Positions 1 through 10,462 of a DNA stretch of 64,000 nucleotides are shown one piece after another. This stretch comes from Cepaea nemoralis (lineage: Eukaryota; Mollusca; Gastropoda; Stylommatophora; Helicidae): the NCBI GenBank assembly GCA_014155875.1, contig JACEFZ010011063.1:372001-436000 (forward strand), given 5' to 3'. The position numbers and the translations under genes are program-made. The number at the start of each line of letters is the position of its first letter. Position 1 is the first letter of the stretch. The notes beneath the pieces were generated by a model. That model was not told where the DNA came from. It saw only the letters and a program-made list of their open reading frames with translations, and made no database searches.

Positions 1-545
1 TTTATGCTAAAAGGTCTGCCACTTAATTTAACTAGTAGAACTCTGTCCGACACGGCCCAATATCCTTGAACAGATTTTGATGTTTTCCGGTCCAAAATAA
101 TTGCCACTCCCCTTTGTCGATCTTCACCTCCAGAATAAATAATCTTAAAATCTTCATCTATCTTGATGCCTGCTCCTGTCCATCTCGTTTCGCACATCCC
201 TAAAATATTAATTTTTTTCTCTTTCCATTTCTTGTTTTATGTTCTCTAATTTTTCGTCGTCGTTTAACGTCCTAACATTCCATGTTGCTAATTTTAATGT
301 CTCTGTCCTTGTCTTGCGATGATCAGTCTTTAGGCGAATCATAATGTACTAGGCACTTTTAAAGAGGTAGTTTGCCGTTGCTTTCCTCTATAGCAGTGAC
401 CATACAGGCCGGGTGACCACAACCATTGTCTCTCGAAAGAGATCCTCTGCCCGCCGTTGCGAAACTTGAGACCATAACCAACAAATATCTGTTGGCTGCC
501 CTCAAAGTTTCATCCACCACCTGCCTTCCGTGGCTTCTTTTGAAC
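1..545 (-). mobile_element. LINE fragment, endonuclease 5' region
   Basis: Degenerate 5' part of a non-LTR retrotransposon in reverse orientation, cut by the window edge. Positions 1-300 match, base for base over long stretches, the endonuclease N-terminal part of the better preserved LINE at 12790-13090. Positions 360-535 match the 5' leader of that LINE at 13258-13430. No open frame of useful length remains, so this is a dead copy of the same family. Confidence 0.8.
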
Positions 546-739
546 ACTTCCAATAAACGAATACGAAATAACACCACATAATCCACAGGAAAACACTAAA
601 ACAGCATCGTCCCGAAGAATAAACGCATCACGTCGTCGACATTTTACTTGCCAAACAATCTAACTTAGCCAAACAAAATGCTTGGGTTGACTGCGACATC
701 CTGTAATGGAAATGCGTTTAACAAAGCCACGGAGCAGGT

Positions 740-897
740 CGGTACAGGAGCGACAGCCTTGGGAATACGTCAGCAACAATATGTGGTAAAAGTTACAACT
801 CCGACAGCCACGGGAATACTTCAGCAGCAATCTATGGTAAAAGTTACAACTCCGACAGCCATGGGAATACGTCAGCAACAATCTGTGGTAAAAGTTA
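740..897 (+). repeat. about 60-bp tandem repeat, three copies
   Basis: Three imperfect units each contain a GGGAATACGTCAGCAACAAT-like stretch followed by a GTGGTAAAAGTTACAACTCC-like stretch. The short open frames on both strands arise from this repetition and are not considered genes. The flanks (546-739 and 898-1190) show nothing recognisable. Confidence 0.7.
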
Positions 898-1204
898 AAA
901 TTCAGAGAGACAGACGTGCCTCAAACAGTCACGACCTTTAGTAGATACCCAGCATTCATCTCGACATCTTCGCTTTGTTTATTGTTTGTTTGTTCACTGA
1001 TGAAATCTTTGTAGCTGCAACTTTATGATTGATTATAGACTGTTGACACTTGGTGTGGTTTTTTCGCTGATTGTCTTCCACGTGACAGTTCACTTAGTGA
1101 GTGTGACGTCATGAATCTGTCGAATATGTGTAAAAACAATTACCTTGGTCATCTTTAATCACCCCAGGCTTCATGAATATACGTTCATCTCCCTAGTCTG
1201 TTCA

Positions 1205-1785
1205 CAGTTTCAACAAGCATAAACCTTCCATGTAAGGATGTGTTGTGTCGTGTATGTTGTATGTACAACAATCTTGATGTCTCTGACTGTATCTTCCATC
1301 AATGGATGTATTGTGCGTTGTATATACAATATTCTCTTCGTGTCTCTGACTGAATCTTCCATGTATGGATGTGTCGTGTGTTGTATGTTGCATATTGTGT
1401 GTACAATGATCTCTTCGTGTCTCTGACTGTATCTTCCATGTATGGATGTGTTATGCGTTGTATGTTGTATGTTGTGTGTACAATGATTCCTTGATGTCTC
1501 TGATTGTATCCTCCATGTATGGATGTGTTGTATTTTGTATGTACTATAACCTATTGATGTTTCCGACTGTATCTTCCATGTATGGGTGTGTTGTATGTTG
1601 TATGTTGTGTGTACAATGATTCCTTGATGTCTCTGATTGTATCCTCCATGTATGGATGTGTTTTATTTTGTATGTACTATAACCTATTGATGTTTCTGAC
1701 TGTATCTTCCATGTATGGGTGTGTTGTGTGTTGTATGTTGTGTGTACAATGATTCCTTGATGTCACTGACTGTATCTACTGCATG
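1205..1785 (+). repeat. T/G-rich tandem repeat around ATCTTCCATGTATGGATGTG
   Basis: About eight imperfect units carry the core ATCTTCCATGTATGGATGTG, a TGTTGTATGTTG stretch, GTACAATGATT and GATGTCTCTGACTGT. The longer units come in pairs of about 110 bp. The array runs up to the sequence before the long open frame at 2093. A pyrimidine-poor TTTACAG at its end could act as a splice acceptor, but the frame just after it closes. Confidence 0.75.
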
Positions 1786-1889
1786 TTTACAGGAGTTCCC
1801 CCAAACCTCGATCTACAGTTGCTCCCGTTGCTAGGTGACAGCCGCGTTCGTCCACCCAGAGTCACAGAATCGCAAACTCACCGAATCAC

Positions 1890-2085
1890 TGCCTCCTATT
1901 CTCAGAAACTCCACGGACTAACAAACATAGGAACTCACAGACTCGGGAACTCAAAAACTCACGGACTCACAAACTCACGGACTCACATACTCAAGGACTC
2001 ACAAATTCACGAACTCACAAACTTACGGACTCACAAACTCACGGACTCACAAACACACGGACTCACAAGCTCACGGACCCACAGA
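1890..2085 (+). repeat. short tandem repeat, ACTCACGG/ACTCACAA units
   Basis: Runs of an 8-9 bp motif (GACTCACAA and AACTCACGG) lie immediately upstream of the start codon at 2093. One forward frame stays open through the repeat and would read as a Leu-Thr-Asn-Ser-Arg-Thr-His repeat. It overlaps the next open frame out of register and is more likely untranslated leader. Confidence 0.7.
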
Positions 2086-2092
2086 CTCCACC

Positions 2093-4144
2093 ATGTCTCC
2101 CTTCTGGTCCTGGCTGTCAAACAGAAAGAATGGCAATAAAAGAAATAAAAAAGTTAAACATAATCAGCCAGGTCATCGGCGTATTCAGACAGAGAACTTG
2201 TCTAGGAATACAGGGGCGTCCACTTGGGGGGAACAAACGTGGGAACTGAGGGACACATATCCATTCACAACAGGTCCACCAAGGCATCATAACACATCAA
2301 GAATACCCGATGTGCTTGGTGCTGGTTCCTCGCATGTAGCAGGAAGTGGTACAAGAGAAAGCAACCAATGGATCATAAGAGACCGGAAGGCAAGTGGTAC
2401 ATCACCAGGTACCAACATACTCAACGTTTCAGACAAACACTCAGAAAATATGAAAACAATATATCCTCCCGAAGCTGTTTTACCCAAAGACTATCCCTCA
2501 TCACATCATCACATGACTCCACCTACATCTGTGTTCATCATGGAGAGGCTACATGACAGCCCAACACCCCAGGCAGAGCGTCAGTTAGTCGCATTTCAGC
2601 AACACCACAGTCCGGGCGTGAGAGGGACACCAAGTAGACCTACCTCCTCACATTACCATCCAGATATAGATCAACCCCAGCCTCTAGATGGGGAAAATGA
2701 TGCTGGATATCTCATGAGAGAGAGACAGAACAGAGACATTGTTAATAATCATATGTTGCTTCATTCAATTCCCCAACAAGATGCGCCCGGATACGACTTC
2801 TCTCACAAGAGGTTCGAGTCACAAACGACACAGAACGAACTTGCATTCATAAACAAGCGAAAGATAGACGGTGGACGTATGTCACAACCACAAACAGTGC
2901 ACAATACATCGATTTACCAGGAGGCCGAACACCAGATTCCTCAACCCAGTTCCCAAAACCCAGAACATTTTAGCGACAAGACTAACAGAATAGTTACGGC
3001 CCAAGAGTCCATACACGACTTTGTGAAAAGCCCTGTCCAGAAATTATATCCTTGGCAAGAAATGTATGAGATTAGGCGACCAGGAGAAAGATTAAACCGT
3101 ATTGTGTACAATTACATTCCAAAAGCTTTGGATCAGCAAGACGTCTCCAGTCTCCTGTGTGGAGGCAACATTGACCAACTGTCTTCTGCTGCAACCACAG
3201 ACTTTAAAGCGAACTTGCTCAATGACAGAGCCAGATACCAACAACGGATGCGAGACTCCACCCACATCTATCCAGTCGGAGATATCCAGGTGCCACCAAA
3301 GCCAGATTATACTCATGGTTCCAGTACTCCAGATTACATCCACAAATATCCATTAGTGCAAGAACCACCAATGTCTGACTTTAATCACGGTTCTGTAACT
3401 CCAGATTACATCCAGAAATATAAATTGCGAGATATTCAAGACCCACCAAAGCCAGCTAATAATCAGAGCTCTACAACTCCAGCTTACATCCAAAGATATT
3501 CATTAATCCAAGAACCAGTCCCAGATTATAGTGACGGTGCTACAACCCCAGACCACACTCAACAACTATCGCCAGGTCATGCCCACAATCCACAAGCTAG
3601 TGACAACTACCCAAGAAAGACATCGAGCAGAACTGTCACACCGAAGTACAACGAGAACTTTAACCTGCTGTCTGTACAGAGTGCCAACAATCCAGGTCAG
3701 GAGATTCCGATGACAGGTGACACAGACATACCATCAAACAACAACCGCCACTTCTACAGCGACACAAGCGCAAATAGAAAAACGTCTTTAAAGTCACTTG
3801 AAGACGCTGAGTTACTGAAGCTTCGTGGTCGATTTTCGGGATTCAGCAAAGCACCATATGCCGATACTAAATCACGCAGCTACGGAGATGCCGGAAATGA
3901 CGACAACAACGTTAAAATTACACATATCTACAACGGCAGCTTCTCTGCAACAAGTGGTAGAATCAACACACGGTTTGACAGAAACGACAGAATGGCAAGC
4001 GGCACGGCACTTGATGACTACAACGAAGATGACGTCAACTCTGCCCTCAACCAGCTAGATGACGCAACCATCAGCGAGACGGAGAGGGACCTCGTGAGGG
4101 AACTGGAGTGCATCTTCCAAACAGAGGGAGAGGTTTTGTACTAA
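2093..4144 (+). CDS. Hypothetical disordered protein (683 codons, uninterrupted)
   Basis: I do not recognise this protein. One ATG-to-TAA frame of 683 codons runs without interruption through sequence that is not itself a simple repeat. The ATG sits in a strong Kozak context (TCCACCATGT). The product is hydrophilic and rich in Pro, His, Ser, Thr, Asp and Asn, with no signal peptide or membrane segment. Around residues 395-490 there are four or five imperfect units of about 27 residues built on a TPDYI-x-KY core followed by PP-K-P, which suggests a scaffold or disordered tail. The last 110 residues (from about 570) are acidic, less repetitive and end in GEVLY. The frame may be a whole single-exon gene or the 3' exon of a larger one; an acceptor-like TTTACAG lies at 1792. 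No transposon protein motif is visible. It is flanked by minisatellite upstream and a CT-repeat duplication downstream. Confidence 0.55.
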   Translation: MSPFWSWLSNRKNGNKRNKKVKHNQPGHRRIQTENLSRNTGASTWGEQTWELRDTYPFTTGPPRHHNTSRIPDVLGAGSSHVAGSGTRESNQWIIRDRKASGTSPGTNILNVSDKHSENMKTIYPPEAVLPKDYPSSHHHMTPPTSVFIMERLHDSPTPQAERQLVAFQQHHSPGVRGTPSRPTSSHYHPDIDQPQPLDGENDAGYLMRERQNRDIVNNHMLLHSIPQQDAPGYDFSHKRFESQTTQNELAFINKRKIDGGRMSQPQTVHNTSIYQEAEHQIPQPSSQNPEHFSDKTNRIVTAQESIHDFVKSPVQKLYPWQEMYEIRRPGERLNRIVYNYIPKALDQQDVSSLLCGGNIDQLSSAATTDFKANLLNDRARYQQRMRDSTHIYPVGDIQVPPKPDYTHGSSTPDYIHKYPLVQEPPMSDFNHGSVTPDYIQKYKLRDIQDPPKPANNQSSTTPAYIQRYSLIQEPVPDYSDGATTPDHTQQLSPGHAHNPQASDNYPRKTSSRTVTPKYNENFNLLSVQSANNPGQEIPMTGDTDIPSNNNRHFYSDTSANRKTSLKSLEDAELLKLRGRFSGFSKAPYADTKSRSYGDAGNDDNNVKITHIYNGSFSATSGRINTRFDRNDRMASGTALDDYNEDDVNSALNQLDDATISETERDLVRELECIFQTEGEVLY

Positions 4145-4165
4145 CTGAAACTGACAAATAACATT

Positions 4166-4259
4166 TATGAGAATTGATGATATACAGTTGATGTTTTTAT
4201 GTTATCATTCTACAGGTTATGATTTTATTGTGGTATGGTTTCACCCCCCCCCCCTCTCT

Positions 4260-4328
<69 letters not shown>

Positions 4329-4483
4329 CTCTTTCATTATATGAGAATTGATGTTATAATGTTTATGTTTTTATATTATCATTCTACAGGTTATGCATGT
4401 AATCGCATAACGCTTTGTGGTAGCAACTCTCTCTCTCTCCCCCCCCCCCCCTCTCTCTCTCTATCTCTCTCTCTCTTTCGCTC

Positions 4484-4521
<38 letters not shown>

Positions 4522-4525
4522 CACC
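4166..4525 (+). repeat. Duplicated segment with two (CT)n tracts
   Basis: Two tandem copies of a segment beginning TATGAGAATTGATG and containing TATCATTCTACAGGTTATG each end in a long CT dinucleotide tract (about 4242-4335 and 4428-4521). The open frames across this stretch are poly-Leu/Ser or poly-Arg/Glu artefacts. Confidence 0.85.
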
Positions 4526-4545
4526 AATTCATCCACGACCTGAGA

Positions 4546-5251
4546 TGGATGCTCCAAATCAATAATAAAACGCATTTATTCACTCCAGAAAAGGGCTATC
4601 GGTTTAATTAATAGTAAAAATTTACCGACAATTCTAACCTACATGAACGTCTTCAGCTACTGCTACTCCACAAACGCCTACTTTTTAATAAGGCAAAACT
4701 AACTCACAAAATCCTATTTCAAAATGCTCCCACACTACTTTTGGCAATGGTTTAAATATAAAGCAAGACACAGAGAACGACTACGCATATTTCATGTCCC
4801 TAAACCTAGGATAGATAGACTTATACAAACCATGCTTAGCGTACTCTGCCGCTCAGTTATGGAAAAATCTTCCACAAAAAATCAAAGACACCACCAGTCA
4901 CTGTACATATAGTCATAACCTGTTTGAACACTATCTCAGTGCAGACTACATATCACCCATGAAAAAACAAAAATAATAATCTCAAACGACAACTAGCATA
5001 ATAAACATTCCCATATGTATGGTATTTAGCAGAAAACCTTAGGCAATTATAATTGCCGTGTTAAAAACTGTGTTAGTGAGTCATGCAATTTTGATTATTT
5101 TCCATGCGTTTAAATGCATATTGTTCTGTTGTTGTCTAAGATTAGCTTCACTTGTGATGTATGAATGAAATAATGTATGAGAGCAGAGAGATGAGAAAGA
5201 GAAAATGTCGGACGGGATTGCATACCTAATTCTTAACCCTTTAAGAATAAA

Positions 5252-5255
<4 letters not shown>
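4546..5255 (+). mobile_element. CR1/Jockey-type LINE, 5'-truncated 3' end
   Basis: This matches the last 400 coding bases and 3' UTR of the LINE at 54100-56960; for example the Leu-Leu-Pro-Leu-His-Lys region at 4655 aligns with 56335. The frame is broken by several indels. The 3' end carries the AACCCTTT(A)AGAATAAAGTT signature and runs directly into a CT tract, as expected for a LINE whose 3' end primes on or seeds a simple repeat. Confidence 0.8.
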
Positions 5256-5343
<88 letters not shown>

Positions 5344-5465
5344 CATCCACCCATTCATCCAGCCGTCCATCCGTTGGCCGTCAGTCTGTCTGTCTTCTTG
5401 TCTGTCTGACTGACTGGCTGACTGACTGACTGACTGACTGACTGACTGCCTGACTGACTGTCTAA
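5256..5465 (+). repeat. (CT)n tract followed by (CTGA)n
   Basis: About 88 bp of CT dinucleotides directly follow a LINE 3' end. Next comes a short degenerate stretch, then about 55 bp of a CTGA tetranucleotide. Open frames here are repeat artefacts. Confidence 0.95.
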
Positions 5466-5479
5466 AAAAATAATTGAAA

Positions 5480-5745
5480 ATTATCTCAGACGACAAGTAG
5501 CCAATACACTTTCCCTAGGTATTTATAATGCCCATGTTGTCTCAGTGAGTCAAGTATTATTGATTATTTTTCATGCGTTTTAATGCTTATTGTTCTTTTG
5601 TTGTCTAAGATTAGTTTCATAAGTGATGTTGAATGAAATAACATATGAACGGAAATAGAGAAGAAGGGCAGAATGTCAGGCGGGCCTGCGTGCCCAATTA
5701 TTAACCCTTTGAAAATAAAGTTTGTTCGTTGGTTCATTCGTTCGT
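5480..5745 (+). mobile_element. LINE 3' UTR copy with (TTCG)n tail
   Basis: A second, shorter 3' end of the same LINE family as 54100-56960. It contains the family core (CAGAATGTCAGGCGGGCCTG, then CCTTTGAAAATAAAGTT) and ends in TTCG repeats. No coding sequence remains. The stretch 5746-5887 holds degenerate CTAC tetranucleotide repeats. Confidence 0.8.
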
Positions 5746-5887
5746 TCTGTCTACGTACATGTCTAAAAACACGCGTATCTTCGTGCCAACCTACCTACGT
5801 ACCTATGTATGTACCTAAATAGCTTTCTACCTACTACCCACATACCTACCTACCCACATACCTACCTACCTACTTGCATTAATCATT

Positions 5888-6226
5888 CCATCCACCATGT
5901 GCCTTGCCGATAAGCGTGGGTGGTCATGTTTCGCTATCTCACTCGATCAGCAGAGTCGTGGATCAGCTCCGTGTTCCTGTCTCGACCATGCCACGTGGCA
6001 AAGCCATCCAGGTATTTACTTTTCGGTCTTCCCCTTGGTCTCTTCCCTTCTATCTTGTCAGTTGAACCAAGTACTCCAATTCATTTCTTCTCATAACATG
6101 CCCAAAAATTTTGACTGTGTATGTTTAATGTCTCTAATTAGTTTAAGATCTTCATTTGTTTCTTGAAGGACTTCGTTCATTGGTTTTTCTGTCTGTCCAA
6201 GGTATTCTTTGCATTTTCTCCATTTC
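5888..6226 (-). mobile_element. LINE fragment, extreme C-terminus and 3' tail
   Basis: In reverse orientation this matches 10255-10590, the 3' end of the LINE at 10255-13557. The shared part includes the C-terminal region read as FGHVMRRNGLENL in the better copy and the GGAT-type 3' tail (CCATCCACCATGTGCC on the plus strand). It is 5'-truncated and frame-broken. Confidence 0.8.
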
Positions 6227-6832
6227 CCATGTCTGTCTGTCCCGTCTGTCCTGCCTATCTATCCTGTCTGTCTATCCTGTCTGTCTGTCCTGTCTTTCAA
6301 TCCTGTCTGTCTATCCTGTCTGTCTGTCCTGTCTATGTTGTCTGTCTGTCCTGTCTGTCTATCCTGTCTATCCAGTCTGTCCTGTCTGTCTATCATGTCT
6401 GTCCTGTCTATCCTGTATGTCTCTCCTGTCTGTCAGTGTTGTATGTCCTGCCTGTCTATCCTGTCTCTCTGTTCTGTCTGTCCTGTCTATCTATCATGTC
6501 TGTCTATCCTGTCTGTCTATCCTGTCAGTCTGTCCTGTCTATCCTGTCTGTCCTGTCTATTTATCCTATCTGTCTATCCTGTCTGTCTGTCCTGTCTATG
6601 GTGCCTGTCATCCTGTCTATCTTGTCTGTCTGTCCTGTCTGTCTATCCCGTCTATCCTGTCTGTCTGTCTTGTCTATCCTATATGTCTCTTCTGTCTGTC
6701 TGTCCTGTCTGTCTATCCTGTCTGTCTGCCTATCCTGTCTGTCCTGTCTGTCCTCTCTGTCTGTCCTATCTGCCTGTTCTGTCTGTTCTGTCTGTCCTGT
6801 CTGTCCTGTCTATACTGTCTGTCCTGTCTGTA
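6227..6832 (+). repeat. Minisatellite of CTGTC/CTATC/CTGTCC pentamers
   Basis: About 600 bp are built from TCTGTC, TATCC and TGTCC blocks. All three plus-strand frames stay open as Cys-Leu-Ser-Val-like strings because the array lacks stop codons. None should be annotated as a gene. No feature is visible in 6833-7190. Confidence 0.95.
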
Positions 6833-7189
6833 GACCATGCATTGCATCATGAGATCCAAGTTATGTGATCCACTGAGTACTAACTCCCAGACTATGTATT
6901 GCACGATTAGGTCCACTTTATAGAGACCCACCCAGTACTAACGCCCATGAAAAAGTCCAAGTTATTTACCACCTGCAGGTGTGTTTATCAATCAATAAAG
7001 TTAATCACATCAAAACATAAATAGCGCAATCATGTCAACAGAGATATATGGTGCTCTGATTTTATGAGGTGACCTGTAGTGGCAGACATTACACGTGGCA
7101 GATGCTAAGTAGCGTTAGAACAGAAACAACATAGACACTGCCCAGCATCGTCCAGTCCTGGTATTTGGTGGCCACACGGATCATATAAT

Positions 7190-7530
7190 CTCCCAGGGCT
7201 TCCTGTTCATTATGTGAGTCACACACTGCTTCCTCTATGTTCTATACACTTCTGTATATCACACATTCAATCTTCTATGTTCTATACATTTCTGTAAGCA
7301 GCACAATAAATCTACTATGTTATGTACACTTCTGTATTTCATACATTATATCTTCTATACTTCTATAAGTCACACATTCATTCTTCTATGTTCTGTATAC
7401 TTCTCTATGACACACATTGAGTCTTCTATGTTCTATACACTTATGTAAGTTACACATTTAATCTTCTATGTTCTATAGACTTCTGTAAGTCACATATTAA
7501 ATCTTCTATGTTTTCAACACATCTGGTAAT
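7190..7530 (+). repeat. About 60-bp tandem repeat, outer flank of inverted repeat
   Basis: Five to six units contain TCTTCTATGTTCTATACACT and TCTGTAAGTCACACATT. The same repeat in reverse complement lies at about 25840-25915 and 26435-26610, so it belongs to the outermost shared part of the large inverted structure. Confidence 0.8.
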
Positions 7531-7564
7531 CGAACAGTGTCTATTCCCTATAAACTATTTCCGA

Positions 7565-8510
7565 TACACGGGATTTCATCCGTAACAATGAACATTAATT
7601 GCGTGACAATAAACATTTCTTCCGTAACAATGAACATTACTTCTGTGACAATGAACATTTCCCCCGTGACAATGAACATTTCCTCCGTGACAATGAACAT
7701 TTCCTCCGTGACAAAGAACATTTCCTTCTGTGACAATAATAATTTCATCCGTGACAGTAAACATTTCCTCCATGACGAAAAAACCTTTCCTCCGTGATAA
7801 TGAACATTTTCTCAGTGACAATGAACATTTTCTCAGTGACAATGAACATTATTTCTGTGATAATGAGCATTACTTCGGTGACAATGAACATTACTTCCGC
7901 GACAATGAACGTTACATCCATGACAATGAACATTACTTCCGGGGAAATGAACAAATTCCTTTGTGACAATAAACTGTTCCTCCGTGACAATGAACATTTC
8001 CTATGTGACAATGAACATTACTTCCGTGACAATGAACATTTCCTCTGTGACAATGAACATTTCCTCCGTGATAAAGACCATTACTTCAGTGACACTGAAT
8101 ATTTTCTCCATGAAAAAAAAAAAAACCTTTTCCTCTGTGATAAAGAACATTTCCTGAGCAACAAAAAACATTTTCTAGTTGACAATTAACATTTCCTCTG
8201 TGAATATCAAAATGTCTTCCGTGACAATGAACACTTTCTCCGTGACATTGAACAAATCCTCCGTGACAATAAATATTTCCTTAGTGCCAGAAAAAAATTA
8301 CGTCCGTGAAAAAACAACAACAAAAAAACATTTTATTCGTGACAATGAACAATTCCCCGTGACAATTAACATGTCCTTTGTGACAATGAGCATTTCCTCC
8401 ATGACAATGAACAATACTTCAATGACAATTAGTATTTAATCTGTGGAAATGAACATTTCCTCCGTGATAATGTACATTACTTCCGTGACAATGAACATTT
8501 GCTCGTGAGT
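7565..8510 (+). repeat. 21-bp satellite, GTGACAATGAACATTTCCTCC, copy A
   Basis: About 42 imperfect units. The 21-bp period equals seven codons, so several frames stay open and read as Ser-Val-Thr-Met-Asn-Ile-Ser repeats. These are not genes. The array abuts the outer end of the left arm at about 8515. Reverse-complement and forward copies abut the other two arm ends, at 24896-25770 and 37976-38820. Confidence 0.95.
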
Positions 8511-8852
8511 AGTAATGTCAGGTAATTACCCACTGCTTTTTAGAGTCCCAGAGCGCTTGGGTCCCCGTATAGGGTTAGGGTTGTGATTTGAGTATGAAGA
8601 GGGGATTCATATGTAAATATGGCCGGTATATGGTCTGTAGAGGGTCGTAGTGGTTTATTCACTATCATCATACGGGTTACAAATGAAAACCTTAAAGAAT
8701 AAAGATGGCCGATATTATTGTTTGTAATGGGTAGCGGTTATTAGTGGTCTGTAGAGGGTCGTAGTGGTTTATTCATTATCATCATACGAGTTATAAATGA
8801 AAACCTTAAAAAAAGCAAAACAGGTTTGGTTGTTGCGGTTGGTGGCTGTCGC

Positions 8853-9072
8853 GTTGTCTATGTGGGCGTCTGCGTCTGCGTGAGGTTGGTTCTGTGGGCG
8901 GTATGAGAGGAGTTGTCTACTTGCGGTTGGTAGTGCGCGGTTGGTGGTTGTGGTTGATGACTGTGTGAAAAAGAATGGTGAGACGTTGTCTACTAAGCGC
9001 TACATCAGCCCGGTGGTACCGCGGGCAAAAGTCAACTTAGCATATTTTTTTTAAATGTATGACATTGTCTAC
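8853..9072 (+). promoter_or_regulatory. Iteron-like GTTGTCTAC motifs
   Basis: Four near-identical copies of GTTGTCTAC lie at 8853 (last C replaced), 8912, 8985 and 9064 (first G replaced), about 60-80 bp apart. They are interleaved with three GCGGTTGGT copies at 8834, 8923 and 8938. The reverse complements recur in arm B (24430-24690) and partly in arm C (27515-27610). They could be binding sites for a replication or transposition protein; no function is demonstrated. Confidence 0.5.
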
Positions 9073-9120
9073 AAAACGCCACGTCAGGACTGTAGTGTCG
9101 TGTGCACAATGCATACAGTG

Positions 9121-9128
9121 TATAAATA
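9121..9128 (+). promoter_or_regulatory. TATA box (TATAAATA) for the arm zinc-finger gene
   Basis: TATAAATAG lies about 580 bp upstream of the zinc-finger start codon, with an initiator-like GAGCAGTTGTTC about 25-30 bp downstream. The element is conserved in arm B as the reverse complement at 24382-24390. Confidence 0.5.
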
Positions 9129-10462
9129 GAAGGCATCGTTTGTGAGCAGTTGTTCTGTGTCAACCGTTAGTGTTACAACAAATATTTCACTGGAGGTAAA
9201 TAGTCGTTTCCTAGTGTTGACTTAGTGAACCGACAACCTTCGCCAGAGAGTTATTTGTGAAACAGGCTGGTGTGGCATACAGTACTAATATAACAGTACT
9301 TGCTTGTCGTTGTTCCTGTAGAACAATCTCAATCTGTGAAAACCATTCACAACTGTTCTAGGTGATGTCGGTATCTGATCTTTGATAAACAGAGAAACAT
9401 ATATTGTTTTATTGAGACCTGTGCTAAAATCACCGTCACAACCAGCTTTTTGGAATATTTATCATATTCGCGTCATTGATATTTAGTCCTCGCAAAATAA
9501 ATATTTTGCGCTTACACCAGAACTTTTGTGCTTTTAAAAAGTGGTAGTGTGGAATTTTCGTCAGTTCTAGGTTCAAAGATTGATAAAACGTGACGGCACA
9601 TAATCGAGAACAATACAGCGTAGCATTATTCAGACATTGTGGTAATAACACCCCGTTGACCACATTAGAATCACACACCACTCCGTTTTGTTCTATCAAT
9701 ATGACCAGTACTAGCAAATCTGTGTTCGTGTGTCCTACTTGTGAAAAATCCTTCACTTCATCTAAACACCTCACCCGCCACATTCTAACAATTCACAGCA
9801 ATAAGGATGAAATATATGCCTGTCAGTTGTGTGATAATCTATTTAATAGGAAGGTTAACCTACAACAGCACATATGAACACATCACCAGACACTTATGGA
9901 TGCCACTAGACCAGATTTAGACGCGACAACTGCATCTACAACATCAAAGGCGATGAAACCACCACCATCATCATTCCAGATGAAAGCGCCAACCGAAGAA
10001 AACATAGCTAAATTCAGACACAGCCAGACATCAATATTCTTGACCAATTGATAGACGACGAAGCGGACATCTTTGCAGCAGGGGAACCAGCGACACTACA
10101 AATCTCCCAACCGATATTCAACAAACATATAGAGAAAATTGGCAAACCATCAGGACACATTACAAGATTAGCAAACATTTATCGACATAAACATTCTATA
10201 TTAGGCCAGAGACAAAACACCCTATCGACTGGACAGCCACCTTGTCTAAGAGTTCCATCCATCCATCATGTGCCATGCCGGTAAGCGTGGGCGGTCATGT
10301 TCTGCCATCTCACTCGATCACCAGTGTCGTGGATCAGCTCCGTGTTTCTGTCTCGACCATGCCACAAGACCAAGCCATCCAGGTACTTGCTTCTAGGTCT
10401 TCCCCTTGGTGTGTTTCCCTCGATCTTACCAGTTGTCACCAAATTCTCCAATCCATTTCTTC

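Noticed and set aside
1238..1426. Cys/Val-rich small frame
   Set aside because: Inside the T/G-rich tandem repeat; repeats its own unit.
6156..6868. Long Cys/Leu/Ser/Val open frames in three frames
   Set aside because: Produced by the CTGTC minisatellite lacking stop codons; all frames open equally.
8570..8585. Telomere-like AGGGTTAGGGTT (also CCCTAACCCTA at 24820 and 37900)
   Set aside because: Only two units, in the same position of each arm copy; part of the arm sequence and not a telomere.
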